Shown: one piece after another, positions 1 to 9,518 of the stretch
How positions within the stretch are numbered: the stretch's first letter is position 1
Layout of the letters: the number at the start of each line of letters is the position of its first letter
Origin: Pelargonium nanum
Lineage: Eukaryota > Streptophyta > Magnoliopsida > Geraniales > Geraniaceae
Assembly (NCBI GenBank): GCA_036897485.1
Contig: JAYMTF010001643.1
Location: 1 to 22,138 of the forward strand
Length of the DNA: 22,138 nucleotides
Direction of reading: 5' to 3'
Program-made: the position numbers and the translations under genes
The notes under the pieces: model-generated
The model's input: only the letters and a program-made list of their open reading frames with translations
Told to the model about the DNA's origin: nothing
Database searches by the model: none

Positions 1-29
1 CGTCCCTGTTAAGGCTTTTTCTTGTAGTG
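1..29. mobile_element. Terminus of a CACTA (En/Spm) DNA transposon
   Basis: Read on the minus strand, the first 29 bases begin CACTACAAGAAAAAGCC, the hallmark terminal inverted repeat of plant CACTA elements. The element therefore ends at base 29 and its body lies outside the window to the left. CACTA elements make 3-bp target duplications, so GAC at 30-32 would be the right-hand copy; the left-hand copy cannot be seen. No transposase sequence is in the window. Confidence 0.8.
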
Positions 30-560
30 GACCCGAAAAATGATCGGACATAATTTATACATTCCAAACCTGAAAAATATAGATATTGTCGAGCAGTAGC
101 GAAGTTAAGACGTAGAACCAGGGTGGATATATTAAAACTAAACCAAACATATAAACTATAAACTCAACTTTATTAGGGAAATCACATATTACCATTGAAC
201 TTAAATATTCACAATGAAAGTTGCGAATCTGCCTAATATTTAATGAAGTTATGGAAGATGGCATAGGCAGCTGCCTACTACAATCCATCCTTAACTCCGA
301 CACTGGTGTCGGGGTCAAATTATCTTCGCAATAAACATCTATACGATGTCACTACAACGTTTTTGCTTCTTCTCTCTCTCCCGCCACCTGAAAATATCTT
401 TCCCATATCCCGTTCGGGTCGGAGACATCGGTCCCTGTCGAGTTCGAGTAATTAAGAGTAGATTGATCATTTTGGTGCTTTATCCGTTTAATATCTTTGA
501 ACCCACCCAACCGGATATACCAGATCCAAGCTCAACCCGATCCAATTCGCGCTGGACATC
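30..560. other. Non-coding region upstream of RPN3
   Basis: This AT-rich stretch lies between the CACTA end and the transcribed leader of RPN3. The open frames here have no recognisable domain and read poorly as protein. From about 335 it contains a second, diverged copy of the RPN3 leader start (separate entry). It presumably holds the RPN3 promoter, but I see no convincing TATA box. Confidence 0.5.
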
Positions 561-598
561 TAAACGACGTCGCTTCAACGTTTCTGCTTCTTCTCTCT
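335..598 (+). repeat. Duplicated upstream/leader segment of RPN3
   Basis: Bases 335-377 and 556-598 align without gaps at an offset of 221 bases, with about five mismatches over 43 bases. Both begin acatct, contain a GATGTC/GACGTC bZIP-like core, and run into caacgtttYtgcttcttctct. The downstream copy lies at the likely start of the RPN3 leader; the upstream copy may be a relic promoter/leader from a local duplication. Confidence 0.6.
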
Positions 599-666
599 TC
601 CTCAACCCAACAGTCTCAGTCTCGAGAACCTGTAGCTTCTCGTCTCTGGTTTCTCCAGATCGGAAC

Positions 667-674
667 AAACCCTA
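667..674 (+). promoter_or_regulatory. Telo-box motif (AAACCCTA) in the RPN3 leader
   Basis: AAACCCTA lies about 120 bases before the RPN3 start codon. Telo-boxes near the transcription start are typical of plant housekeeping genes active in growing tissue, such as ribosomal protein genes. The motif is seen directly; its function here is inferred. Confidence 0.5.
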
Positions 675-697
675 GGCGATTTGTGCCACAATTGAAG

Positions 698-781
698 GTA
701 CATTTCTTCGAATTCTGCTCTGATTTCGACTCAATTTCGTTTTACGAGCTTCAATTTCACGTGTTTCGTGTGATTTTGCAG
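698..781 (+). other. Probable short intron in the 5' leader of RPN3
   Basis: A donor (AAG|GTACAT, GT at 698-699) and an acceptor after a T-rich tract (GATTTTGCAG ending at 781) bound 84 bases of T-rich sequence. The start codon at 793 follows 11 bases after the acceptor. Leader introns just before the ATG are common in plant housekeeping genes. No transcript data support it here. Confidence 0.55.
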
Positions 782-792
782 TTTCTGCAACA

Positions 793-3700
793 ATGACTCA
801 AGACGTCGAGATGAAAGAGCTCCCAGCTCCCTCCAATTCCGCTTCTTCGTCTCCAACTTCCACTCTCCACAGTAAGAACCGCGATTTTCACACTGTTTTG
901 AGTGTTGTTTTGTTGAAATCGCGCTTTGAATTCATATTTGGAGCAAAATTTTGATTAATTTTGTGAATTTTGGTGTTCTGTTTTGCAGATTTGAAGGAGA
1001 TCGCGTCTCTGATTGAGACAGGTGCGTATGCGAGGGAGGTTCGGAGGATCGGGCGAGCCATTAGGCTCACCATGGCATTGAGGAGGAAGCTGAAGGTGAA
1101 GGTGCTCTCTGCGTTTCTCAATTTTGCACTTACACCAGGATCTGAAGTTCATGGGAGATTGTGCTCGTATCTTCCGAAGGTACATTTTGATTTGAAAAAG
1201 CATTGTTTGTTCTGCATAGTTTGTTCAATGTGTGCCAATTACAACACTGTTGGAAGAAGTTTGTTAAGCATTAGTACTAGAAACATAGTTGTATATGGAT
1301 CATGTATAGATTTATTGGACGATCAATAGCGGGGTTGAGCAGCGGTTGTGGATATTATATAGAAATTCGAGGCCTTAGGATAGATTTGCATTGGTCTGTG
1401 GTTCAGTTCCCTTAGCACTTACCATTTTAACACTACACGGTCATGCCTGCCAGCTGCTCGTGCTGTCGTGCATGTGGTGGTCCTTTGCATCACTGCACCG
1501 GCAAGTGGCAACACCTTCAGCATTTTCCAGTTGTTGTTTTCATATTCAGGATACTGCCTTTTGACCCCTTGTTGAGGCAATGGTGTGAGACAATGCCGTC
1601 CTTGTTTGACCCCTTAAATTATGTAGTATGTAGGCGTTTTAGGCCCTTTGGACATTTCAAGAGGGTTAGTGTCATGTTTCGATGTCCCCGAACTCCTGGT
1701 TTCTGCTTCATGTGATGATATCTTTGTCTATTTTGAGCACTTGAAATATCAGTTGGTTATAGTTATTCTTTTTTTTTTTGCCCTCCCATCTCACCCCTAT
1801 GGGTGGAGGTCAGAACATCATTTTATGAATCTATTGGAACTTGGATTACATCATTTTGAAGTTATCTCATATCCATTGCTCCAAAACTCTTGCACCAATC
1901 TTAACATGCAGCTTTGTAAATTCACAGTAAATGAATTCCAACCACACACTTCTCTCCTCACTCAGATGAATGCGGAGCCAATTCCTCAAAGATGCCTGAT
2001 GTTTTATTGATTTTCTTGCTTGAAAAACTCATTACAATTGATACCAATTTTAATACTTAATGGGTTACAATCAGATTCTGTAAGACAGAGCTAACGACCC
2101 ACAGCAAATTACAGAATCATAACTACCCTAGTGTAGCATTATTGTCAATTACTGAAGTTTGAGTCTATATATAAATTGTTATTATGACTTCTCCCCTACA
2201 AATTAAATCATATTTGTCCTTAAGGCATATTGATTTTTCTCTTATCAGTAAAAGCTAGTAGTTTTTCTTTTGAGGAATGTAAATTTATTAGATACTGTGT
2301 ACAGGAGGATGAACATGATATGGAAGTTGATACTGCGACATCTGTCACACATGCCCCCACAAAGCACTCCTTGCCTGAGTTAGAGATTTACTGTTATCTG
2401 CTTGTACTGATGTTTCTGATTGATCAGAAGAGGTACAATGAGGTAAAGAAACATATATACACATCATGGCTTTGTCTTCTTTATTTATTTTTCATCAACT
2501 GGATTCAAGATGGTTATTGTGTCCTCCAGGCTAAAGCTTGTTCCACAGCTAGCATTGCCCGGGTAAAGAGTATAAATAGAAGAACAGTTGATGTTTTAGC
2601 ATCGAGACTCTACTTTTATTACTCTCTTAGCTACGAACTCACTGGTGATCTTGCTGAAATTAGAGGGTGAGTTGTATATTACCATGAATATATTATTGTC
2701 ATCTGTTATTCATATTTCCATGAATGCCCACACTGACACTCAGAACATAGATATAGTTATATTTGATTGAACAGCAAAACAAGTAACTTAAATGAACACA
2801 TTATTTTGTCTGACTTGGATATTAAATACGTGTTCCCTTACAGCAACCTGCTTGCCCTGCACCGTATTGCAACATTGCGCCATGATGAGCTCGGTCAGGT
2901 AAGTCGCGGAATCACAGAAGCTATGATGTCATGTACATGTGGATTTGGTCTCATGCTTAAACTTGGATGTGCTGCAGGAAACACTTCTCAACTTACTTCT
3001 TCGGAATTACCTCCATTACAATTTGTACGATCAGGCAGAGAAGCTGAGGTCAAAGGCGCCCCGGTTTGAAGCTCACTCAAATCAGCAGGCAATTGTTTAT
3101 TATTGAAATTATTAATATATTGTTTTTATATCTTTAGTGTCTCCTATAGTCCTATTGGTTTCGAATGTGCCCGTTTTACACGGGGAAAATAAATTGCATT
3201 CTCTATTTTTTTTTGGATCAGACATTTCGTATTCCTCTAAAAACATTTTTTTATATGATCAAGTAGAAGCATTGTTCCCTTCAAAAAAAAAAAAGTAGAA
3301 GCATTGTTGACACAACATCAACTTTGCAAATTAAGTATTAGTAATGAAGACATGCGCTTTTCTAGGGTTCCTCTCTTGCACCATTCAGCTCGTTGTTACT
3401 TTCCATTTGATGTCATGATTTTTGTTCTTTGTTCTGTATATGGTGCTTTGTTTGTGCACATTGAGAACTCTATTTATGTTGGAAATGTGAAAATTGTGAA
3501 TACTTAATCTGAAAACTAATATATATAATCATATTGGTATTTATGTATGTATGAATATATTGTGTGGGATTGGTTGGTGTGTCAACTGATCTTACTAATG
3601 AATGGAGGCTGTGGCATTACTTGAGGGAGGCATGAATCAGCTATACAGCATCAAGTTAGTTATGATTGCTTATGATAACACGGTTAGGGTTAAGAGGCTT

Positions 3701-4731
3701 TGTCTCTTTCCTGAACACTATTGATTCCTTGTATATATATGTCTTTAGTTGCAAGATAGGATTTCGGCACCTTTCTGTATCAAAAAAGATAACACGGTTT
3801 ACCTTCCCTTGCAGTTTTGTCGGTACCTATATTACCTGGGAAAGATTAGGACGATTCAGTTGGAGTACACAGATGCAAAAGAGTCCCTTCTGCAGGCTGC
3901 TCGTAAGGCTCCCATTGCAGCTCTTGGTTTTCGGGTTCAATGCATCAAGTGGGCGATCATTGTGCGTCTACTGCTAGGAGAAATCCCCGAGAGGACCGTG
4001 TTCATGCAGAAGGGCATGGAGAAGGCTTTGAGGCCATACTTTGAGCTGACAAATGTGAGTTTCTACTTGTCATATACTTTTGAGTCATTTTATTTAGTTC
4101 CGTCGTTCAAATTTTTGTAGTGAGAAATGTTATTTACGATTGTCGTCCAGGAAACGAAGAATAAAAATAAAAATCCAAGCTTAAAATCTTCCTCTCTGAC
4201 TAAATTTGTATTCTACAGGCTGTCCGAATTGGGGATTTGGAGCTCTTCAAAACTGTCGCCGAGAAGTTCTCAACTACTTTCACTTCAGACCGGACCAACA
4301 ATTTGATCGTCAGGCTTCGCCACAACGTCATAAGAACCGGGCTACGCAACATCAGCATCTCCTATTCTCGCATTTCTCTCGTTGACGTTGCCAACAAGCT
4401 GCACTTGGACTCTCCAAACCCTGTCGCTGACGCTGAGAGCATCGTATCCAAAGCAATAAGAGATGGCGCGATTGATGCTACGCTCGACCACGGAAATGGT
4501 TGGATGGTTTCGAAGGAAACCGGTGACATATACTCCACAAATGAACCTCAAGCTGCGTTCAACTCGAGGATCGCCTTTTGCCTCAATATGCATAACGAGG
4601 CAGTGCGTGCACTTCGCTACCCGCCAAATTCGCACAAGGAGAAGGAAAGTGCGGAGAAGAGGAGGGAGAGGCAGCAGCAAGAACAGGAGCTTGCAAAGCA
4701 TATAGCTGAGGAAGACGACGACGAGTTTTGA
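793..4731 (+). CDS. RPN3: 26S proteasome regulatory subunit RPN3 (PSMD3 homologue)
   Basis: Non-ATPase lid subunit of the 19S regulatory particle, needed for lid assembly and function in nucleus and cytosol. Coding exons: 793-871, 989-1179, 2305-2442, 2530-2666, 2844-2898, 2978-3088, 3815-4054, 4219-4731. They join in phase to 487 aa, the usual plant RPN3 length (about 488). The protein starts [13 protein letters not shown], followed by conserved blocks such as [19 protein letters not shown], and [20 protein letters not shown] at the start of exon 7. The PCI domain lies roughly at residues 240-410, with a charged C-terminal tail (about 440-487) rich in K, E, R and Q that ends EEDDDEF. All donors are GT except intron 6, which begins GC (3089-3090). 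No frameshift or stop is present, so the gene looks functional. It converges on the TRAPPC2L gene. The identity is certain; paralogue a or b cannot be assigned. Confidence 0.96.
1180..2304 (+). other. RPN3 intron 2 (1.1 kb)
   Basis: The intron is bounded by AAG|GTACAT and TACAG|GAGGAT. It is much longer than the other RPN3 introns. I find no coding potential, TIR or target duplication in it; the short open frames at 1443-1715 and 1648-2010 show no domain. Confidence 0.85.
3089..3814 (+). other. RPN3 intron 6 with a GC donor
   Basis: The reading frame must pass from ...AHSNQQ to FCRYLYYL to match the family, which places the donor at CAG|GCAATT, a GC-AG intron. The acceptor is CTTGCAG|TTTTGT. 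The nearest GT donor (ATT|GTTTAT at 3095) would add Ala-Ile in frame and fits the consensus poorly. A 16-base direct repeat (agtagaagcattgttS) flanks an A-run near 3262-3309; otherwise the intron is plain AT-rich sequence. Confidence 0.7.
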
Positions 4732-5520
4732 TTATCGAATATAGTCTGCTGTTATATGACGCTTTCTTTGAGTTGTGAATCTTTCAGTTTTGATAACTTA
4801 ATATATGGTCTGCAACTGTTTCGGGTTGTTCATTAGATAATTTCTTTGGGTTGTGAATCTTGGTTTGGCATTGTGTTGACAAGAAAATTTCAGTTTTCAA
4901 GTTTCCGATTACCATTGTAGCTTTTGTTTTCAACGTTTCAAGACTTTCTAATGCATCACATTAGCAAATCATTCTAGGGTTCTCGTGTGTGAAGCATTGC
5001 AACTGTGTTAAAACTTACAACTTCTTGTTTCGTGACATATTAGGACTGATGAAAAGTAATTTGATATAAACAAGTGCAATTCTTATCCCGACCTGTTTAA
5101 GCTCACAACAAGCATTGCAAAATATACCTTTGTGGTCTATCAGTGCGACTTGGCATTGGATGGTTGTTGGTTAACACCAACTTTTATTTTATTTTTGCTC
5201 ATATTTCTCTCAATTGGCAAAGAAAAAAAAAGAAGGAAAGGAACACAAATACAAGAATTGGAGCCTAAAAAACTATACATTTCTTGAAACAACAAATGTG
5301 CATAGTGAATTTGGGTGAGCTTTTGCCGTTTGGATTAAATTTATAGAATGAGAATGAGATTTCTATTCCAAAGACATTCTCATGACCAAAAAATGGTAAT
5401 CCAAACATGAACAACGAACAAGAGTTGATTCTCGATTCTCATTCGAGAATCAAAATTATAATCCAAACGTCACTTTGAAGTCTTAAAGACAGACGCCAAG
5501 TCGTTTGAATGTTAATTGAG
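4732..5520. other. Convergent intergenic region, RPN3 and TRAPPC2L 3' ends
   Basis: The two genes face each other here, so the region must hold both 3' untranslated regions and polyadenylation signals. It also contains a small MITE (5327-5469). A diverged local repeat of tttctttgRgttgtgaatctt is seen at about 4762-4785 and 4840-4862. No open frame looks coding. Confidence 0.6.
5327..5469. mobile_element. Small TIR element (MITE) between RPN3 and TRAPPC2L
   Basis: CGTTTGGATTA at 5327-5337 is matched by its exact inverse at 5459-5469. The 143-base interior carries repeated gagaatgagaat/attctcat blocks in both orientations. This form, ends reading GTTTGGAT with TCATTCTCAT-rich interiors, is typical of small non-autonomous plant DNA transposons. 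I could not find a convincing target-site duplication, so the superfamily is open. Confidence 0.6.
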
Positions 5521-8318
5521 TCACGCTGCTGAACTTAACGCGAATGACTTGACTATGGTGCTCACCCTTTCTGCAAAAGTTTTGGATGTTATCTTCTTAC
5601 CCGGAACATGAAATGGGTTTGAGACTGCATCCACATAAGCAGCGTGAAACCTCCTGAAAAACTATACAAATAAGAGAGACTACAATTAGAGGTCGTAGCT
5701 TAAAAAGCTAAACAAGAAGTAGGCAGTGGTAAAGCTACAGAAAAGAACTATAAAACATTCTCAAATGTTTCAAGGATCTCGTGTTGTTATTTAGCCACGG
5801 AAGGGAAGTAAAAAATCAAACACATTATTGAAAGTAGCAGCAAAAGAATCAGACTCTCCATCAATAAAAACTACGTGCAAGTCCTATGTCTGAAAAGCCC
5901 TGACACGACAATCCCAACATGACTAAATGTCACAAATTTAACCTATTTGACATAGCTATATTAACTAGCTAGGTTTTTTTAATAGTTAATTTACAATTAG
6001 ACCTCCAAGTGTGCGTGTCTGGCTTGTCACAACACAATTAATTAGTTGTGTGTGCGTGTTTTTGGGACTCAACACAAATACTAAATGAGTTGGGTACTCC
6101 AACATGATTACCAAATTAGTGAGCCTAAACATGCTTATTCCGTGCCGTTCTCATGTGGAGAACCTAATTGCCAGCCCTAGTAAGTAGGGCACATGAATGA
6201 TTACTAATCTATGAAAGTTCAACAAATATAATAAAAAAAAGGAGAGAAATTATTGCTGACCATTGCACTGGCTCACTTTTTCATTCTCATATTTGCAAAG
6301 AAAAATGAAAATTTATTTGAATTTACTACAACAGATTGCCAAAGGAGGTTAGAAAACATTACTCCCTAATCCCTATGTCCCAAAATGAGTGTCTTACACT
6401 CATTTTTTGGATTTTTTTTCAAGGAGAAGTGAATTAGTGATGGATGGTTCCCCAAGTACCCCTATGTGCATTTGTTGTAATAAACTCTAGGGATTCTGAC
6501 TAACTTATTAGAAGGATATTATTGACAATTCAAGTATAACTTCCTAAAAAGAAAAAAGGTGACACTCATTTTGGGACATTTTCCTTTTCAACGCACGTGT
6601 GTGTTTCCCCAAGTGGGAACTAAAACCGTTCTAATAAGCAGAGATGGATTGTCGTGTTGCATATAGGCTATTAGGTTAGGCATACACATAAAAAATAGAA
6701 GATTCAGAATATAGTATAAACAAAACCTCGAATAATAGAGAAATCGGAGGATTCCACCTAAATGCAATACCATTATGTTTCTCCAGCAAAAATATCACAC
6801 TTACACTTCTCACATCTGCATCTCGGACATCTAGATCCGTACTCACCAAAATAAACTTCACCTTTGTATTAGTCAAATATCCGTACCTACACATCACAAT
6901 ACATAATGAACACCGCTAATGAAGTAACTATCCAGAAATACTTCACTTATCAAGTAATGATCCAGATCCAATCAAAGTAACTTACACTTTGTAATTTTCA
7001 GTTGGATAGAGCAGCCCAAGAAATGTCTCGTTCAATGTCGAACCAGATTTTTTTGGATTGTTCACTGAACACAAGTACACAACACAGCTTCAAATCAGTA
7101 AAAGTCAAGAAACCTTAAAGCTTTAACTGAAATTTTTGGGGAAAGTGATCGTGATGTTCATGAGCACAACCGGATCGATGACCAAACACCAAACATTCAC
7201 TACAGAATTAGCAAAAAACAATAATATAGAACTCATAGTATACATAACAACTCCAAATACACACAAGTCATGAAAACTAGGATCTGCAAAAAAATAATAC
7301 TAATGTATAATTCATAATTATGAAAAAAATAAGAAGCTCCAAATCCGAACAAGTCATGAAAACTTAAAGCTACAATGGAAATTTGTGAGGACAACGATCA
7401 TGATGTTCATGAGCACAACCTGATCGGTGACCAAACACCACACAAGGATTACAGAACTAGCAAAAAAACAGCTCCAAACCCGTACAATTCATGAAAACTG
7501 AAATCTACAATGTAGATTTCTGAGGACAATGATCATGATGTTCACAAGCAAGAGCAGATCAGGGACCAACCACCTCACATGCATTATAGAATTAGCAAGA
7601 AAAAACACTAATATAGAATTCATTAAGAAAAAGCTCCAATCCCGTACAAGTCATGGAAATTTAAAGCTATAATGGATAATATTGTGGACATTGATCATGA
7701 TGTTCATGAGCACATCCTGATTGGTGACCAAACACCACACATTCACTAAAGAATTAGCAAAAGAACACTAACATATAATTCATAACCTGAAAAAAAAAAC
7801 AGCTCCAAATCCGTAGAAATTAAGAAAATTCAAAGCTACAATGTGAATATTGAGAACAATGATCATCATGTTCATGAGAACAACCTGATCGGTGACCAAA
7901 CACCACACAAGCATACAGAATTAGCACAAGTCCGTACATATCATGAGAACTTAAATCTACAATGTAAATTTGTGAGGACAATGATCATGATCATCATGAG
8001 GACGACCAGATCGGTGACCAAACACCACACACTGACTACAGAATTAGCAATAGAAAATGGAGAAACTGAAGAAGCTGAACAGTGTAGGAAATATATACCA
8101 CGTTCGTCGACGACATCAAGCGAGCAATGAACAATATGGTGGAGCTTGAGAGCATCGTCGCCCTCAGTGAAGCTCTGTATATACAACGGATTGTTCTGCG
8201 CCAAAATCGCACCCAAAATCATCAATTTCCGGTGTATTGTACGGAATAGGTAGAGATTAAGAACAAGGAGTTAGAGCAGTCGTACCTGGTGGCCGACGAC
8301 GGCGACGCAGACGATCAT
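5521..8318 (-). CDS. TRAPPC2L: TRAPP complex subunit 2-like protein (TRAPPC2L homologue)
   Basis: Small longin-fold (sedlin-type) subunit of the TRAPP complex, which tethers vesicles and activates Rab GTPases in ER-Golgi and trans-Golgi traffic. Exons in reading order on the minus strand: 8318-8286, 8195-8099, 7064-6986, 6886-6805, 5661-5521. They join in phase to 143 aa, the usual family length. Exon 1 encodes MIVCVAVVGHQ; then come NNPLYIQSFTEGDDALKLHH, VNNPKKSGSTLNETFLGLL, YGYLTNTKVKFILVSTDLDV, and FFRRFHAAYVDAVSNPFHVP in the last exon. Every junction is GT-AG and every phase fits. Exon 1 codes for only 11 residues and is easily missed by ORF scanning. Introns 2 and 4 are enlarged by repeats. 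The gene is head-to-head with UBC23, about 1.1 kb apart. Confidence 0.94.
5975..6180. repeat. Dispersed GTGTGCGTG-type repeat in TRAPPC2L intron 4
   Basis: The stretch aatagttaatttacaattag, then acctccaagtgtgcgtgtc and ggactcaacacaaata, is closely related to the sequence at 8832-8856 joined to 9113-9195. The copy here is uninterrupted and serves as an empty-site reference for the insertion at 8857-9103. It holds no coding sequence, and I could not find its ends. Confidence 0.55.
6377..6577. mobile_element. MITE in TRAPPC2L intron 4 (Stowaway-like ends)
   Basis: gtcccaaaatgagtgtc at 6377-6393 and its exact inverse gacactcattttgggac at 6561-6577 form a perfect 17-bp inverted repeat about 200 bases apart. 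The left end extends outward as tactccctaatccctat, resembling the TA-CTCCCTCCGTCCC ends of Stowaway (Tc1/mariner) MITEs; the right end is eroded. It lies inside intron 4 (5662-6804). Confidence 0.7.
7130..8060. repeat. Tandem-repeat array filling TRAPPC2L intron 2
   Basis: A core reading gatcatgatgttcatgagca, followed by caacctgatcggtgaccaaa and caccacaca, begins at 7147, 7396, 7531, 7693, 7861 and 7983. Spacings are 249, 135, 162, 168 and 122. Between cores are variable A-rich segments, usually cagaattagcaaaaaa, gctccaaatccgtacaa and gtcatgaaaacttaaagc. The 249-base gap contains an extra partial unit without a core. Units are diverged by substitutions and indels. The array occupies most of intron 2 (7065-8098) and stops just short of the splice donor of exon 2. 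Confidence 0.85.
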
Positions 8319-8460
8319 CTTCTCTTCCGGCGACGGAGACGATCGCTTTTGGAGACTGTACGGAGGAGATCGGAGTTGCAATTTGTGAAGAATCTGAAGA
8401 TTCAGAGATCAGAGGAGTCGGTTCGAGTGAGCAGAGCAGACCCAGATTTTTCATATTTAC
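8319..8460 (-). promoter_or_regulatory. TRAPPC2L leader/promoter region with an upstream ATG
   Basis: Upstream of the TRAPPC2L ATG (8318) the minus strand is a C/T- and CG-rich leader-like sequence. An upstream ATG at 8454-8452 opens a different frame that overlaps the main start. It would act as an overlapping upstream frame only if transcription begins beyond 8454, which cannot be told here. No TATA box is evident. Confidence 0.4.
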
Positions 8461-8609
8461 GAAGAGTACACTCAGTTTTGTTTATTTTCAATTGTGTCCC
8501 GATCTTCGTGTTTTTTTTCTTTTCAATTTGGTACTTAAATTATTCATAATTTTTAACTTAGTATCAAATTATGATTTGAACCTCATTTGCCATCTCAAAT
8601 TTGGAGTTG

Positions 8610-9240
8610 AGCATTCGTGTCTGTCATGTTTGTATCGTGTTAAAAGTTATTGTGCGTCGCACGAACCGACCCGAACACGATTAATTTTTAATAATCATTA
8701 TGACCGTTTGAATGCGAACACGACAACTATATATGGACTGTGTTGACATGTCACGATTGACACGAAAATGATCCAACACATTCTGCATAATAGAATTAAC
8801 ACGTTTGACACGACACAACATGTTTAACACATTAATAGTTTTAATACAATTATACCTAGAGGTGTCAAAATTTCGGGTCGGGTCAGGTTGATGAACCCTA
8901 ACCCGCCCTTATAGGGTTGGTCGGGTTATAGACATAAAATGCATTTTTTTTGCAGGTATACCTGTCCCGCCCCAAACGCCCAAAAATTCAATAAATAACT
9001 CAATCGAACCCGCCCCGACTTATTTGGATTGATAATTGTAAACTCGAACCCAACCCTATAAGTTTCGGGTACCCTGCGGGTCGGATACCTTTTTGCCAAC
9101 TTTAATTATACCCTTAAGTGTGTGTTGTGCGTGTCACTACACGACTAACTCGTGTGTGTGCATGTTTTAGAGACTCAACACAAACAAGACACGATTTAAA
9201 AATTTACGAGCTCAAACATGCTAAATTTTGTGTCTATGCT
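8610..9240. repeat. GACACGAC-rich dispersed repeat, interrupted by a transposon
   Basis: This region of imperfect cacgac/gtcgtg and acacgtttgacac motifs lies between the TRAPPC2L and UBC23 promoters. Similar sequence occurs at 5975-6180 and 15957-16058, so it is a dispersed repeat family. It is split by the insertion at 8857-9103. No coding capacity; I could not define its ends. Confidence 0.55.
8857..9103. mobile_element. Nested 247-bp TIR element with target-site duplication (hAT-like)
   Basis: The element begins TAGAGGTGTCAAAATTTCGG and ends ACCTTTTTGCCAACTTT. It is flanked by identical aattatacc at 8848-8856 and 9104-9112. The related uninterrupted repeat at 5995-6003 reads aattagacc at this point, confirming an insertion. 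Ends are imperfectly inverted (AGAGGTGTCAAAA against AAAGTTGGCAAAA). The interior is rich in cgggtcggg and its complement. The TAGAG start and 8-9 bp duplication suggest a hAT-type non-autonomous element; a 9-bp duplication could also fit Mutator. Confidence 0.75.
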
Positions 9241-9430
9241 ACAATGTGATCAAAACCTCAAATTCTACCTATAAATACAAAACCACAAAACCGAAAATAC
9301 AGAATTGCCCCTACACCACTTCCATAATCACATCCAGCTCCATCTCCAAAACCGGTCTCTCTCAATTGGTTCATATTCAGCTAAAAAGGAAACATTTTTT
9401 TCACACCCAACACAACAACGCATCACATTC

Positions 9431-9445
9431 AAATATATATATAAG
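9431..9445 (+). promoter_or_regulatory. Probable TATA box of UBC23
   Basis: aaatatatatataagc is followed about 10-40 bases later by a long C/T-rich tract (9453-9490), as is common around plant transcription starts. A splice donor follows at 9519. Transcription would start at about 9465-9475. Confidence 0.5.
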
Positions 9446-9518
9446 CGCAACAGCTCTTCCTTATCTCTCCTCCTTCTCGTGCTCTCTATAGGCTCACAAA
9501 TCCACAATCCCCATTAAG

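Noticed and set aside
55..318. 87-codon minus-strand frame near the CACTA end
   Set aside because: No domain, AT-rich and of low coding quality; too weak to call a transposase or a gene.
4342..4701. 119-codon minus-strand frame within RPN3 exon 8, and a plus-strand frame at 4463-4705
   Set aside because: Both are shadows of the RPN3 C-terminal exon.
7147..8000. CRISPR-like repeat array
   Set aside because: Units are diverged, spacing is irregular, spacers are themselves repetitive, and the host is a plant nuclear genome.
7843..8130. 95-codon plus-strand frame
   Set aside because: It runs through the intronic tandem array and the antisense of TRAPPC2L exon 2.
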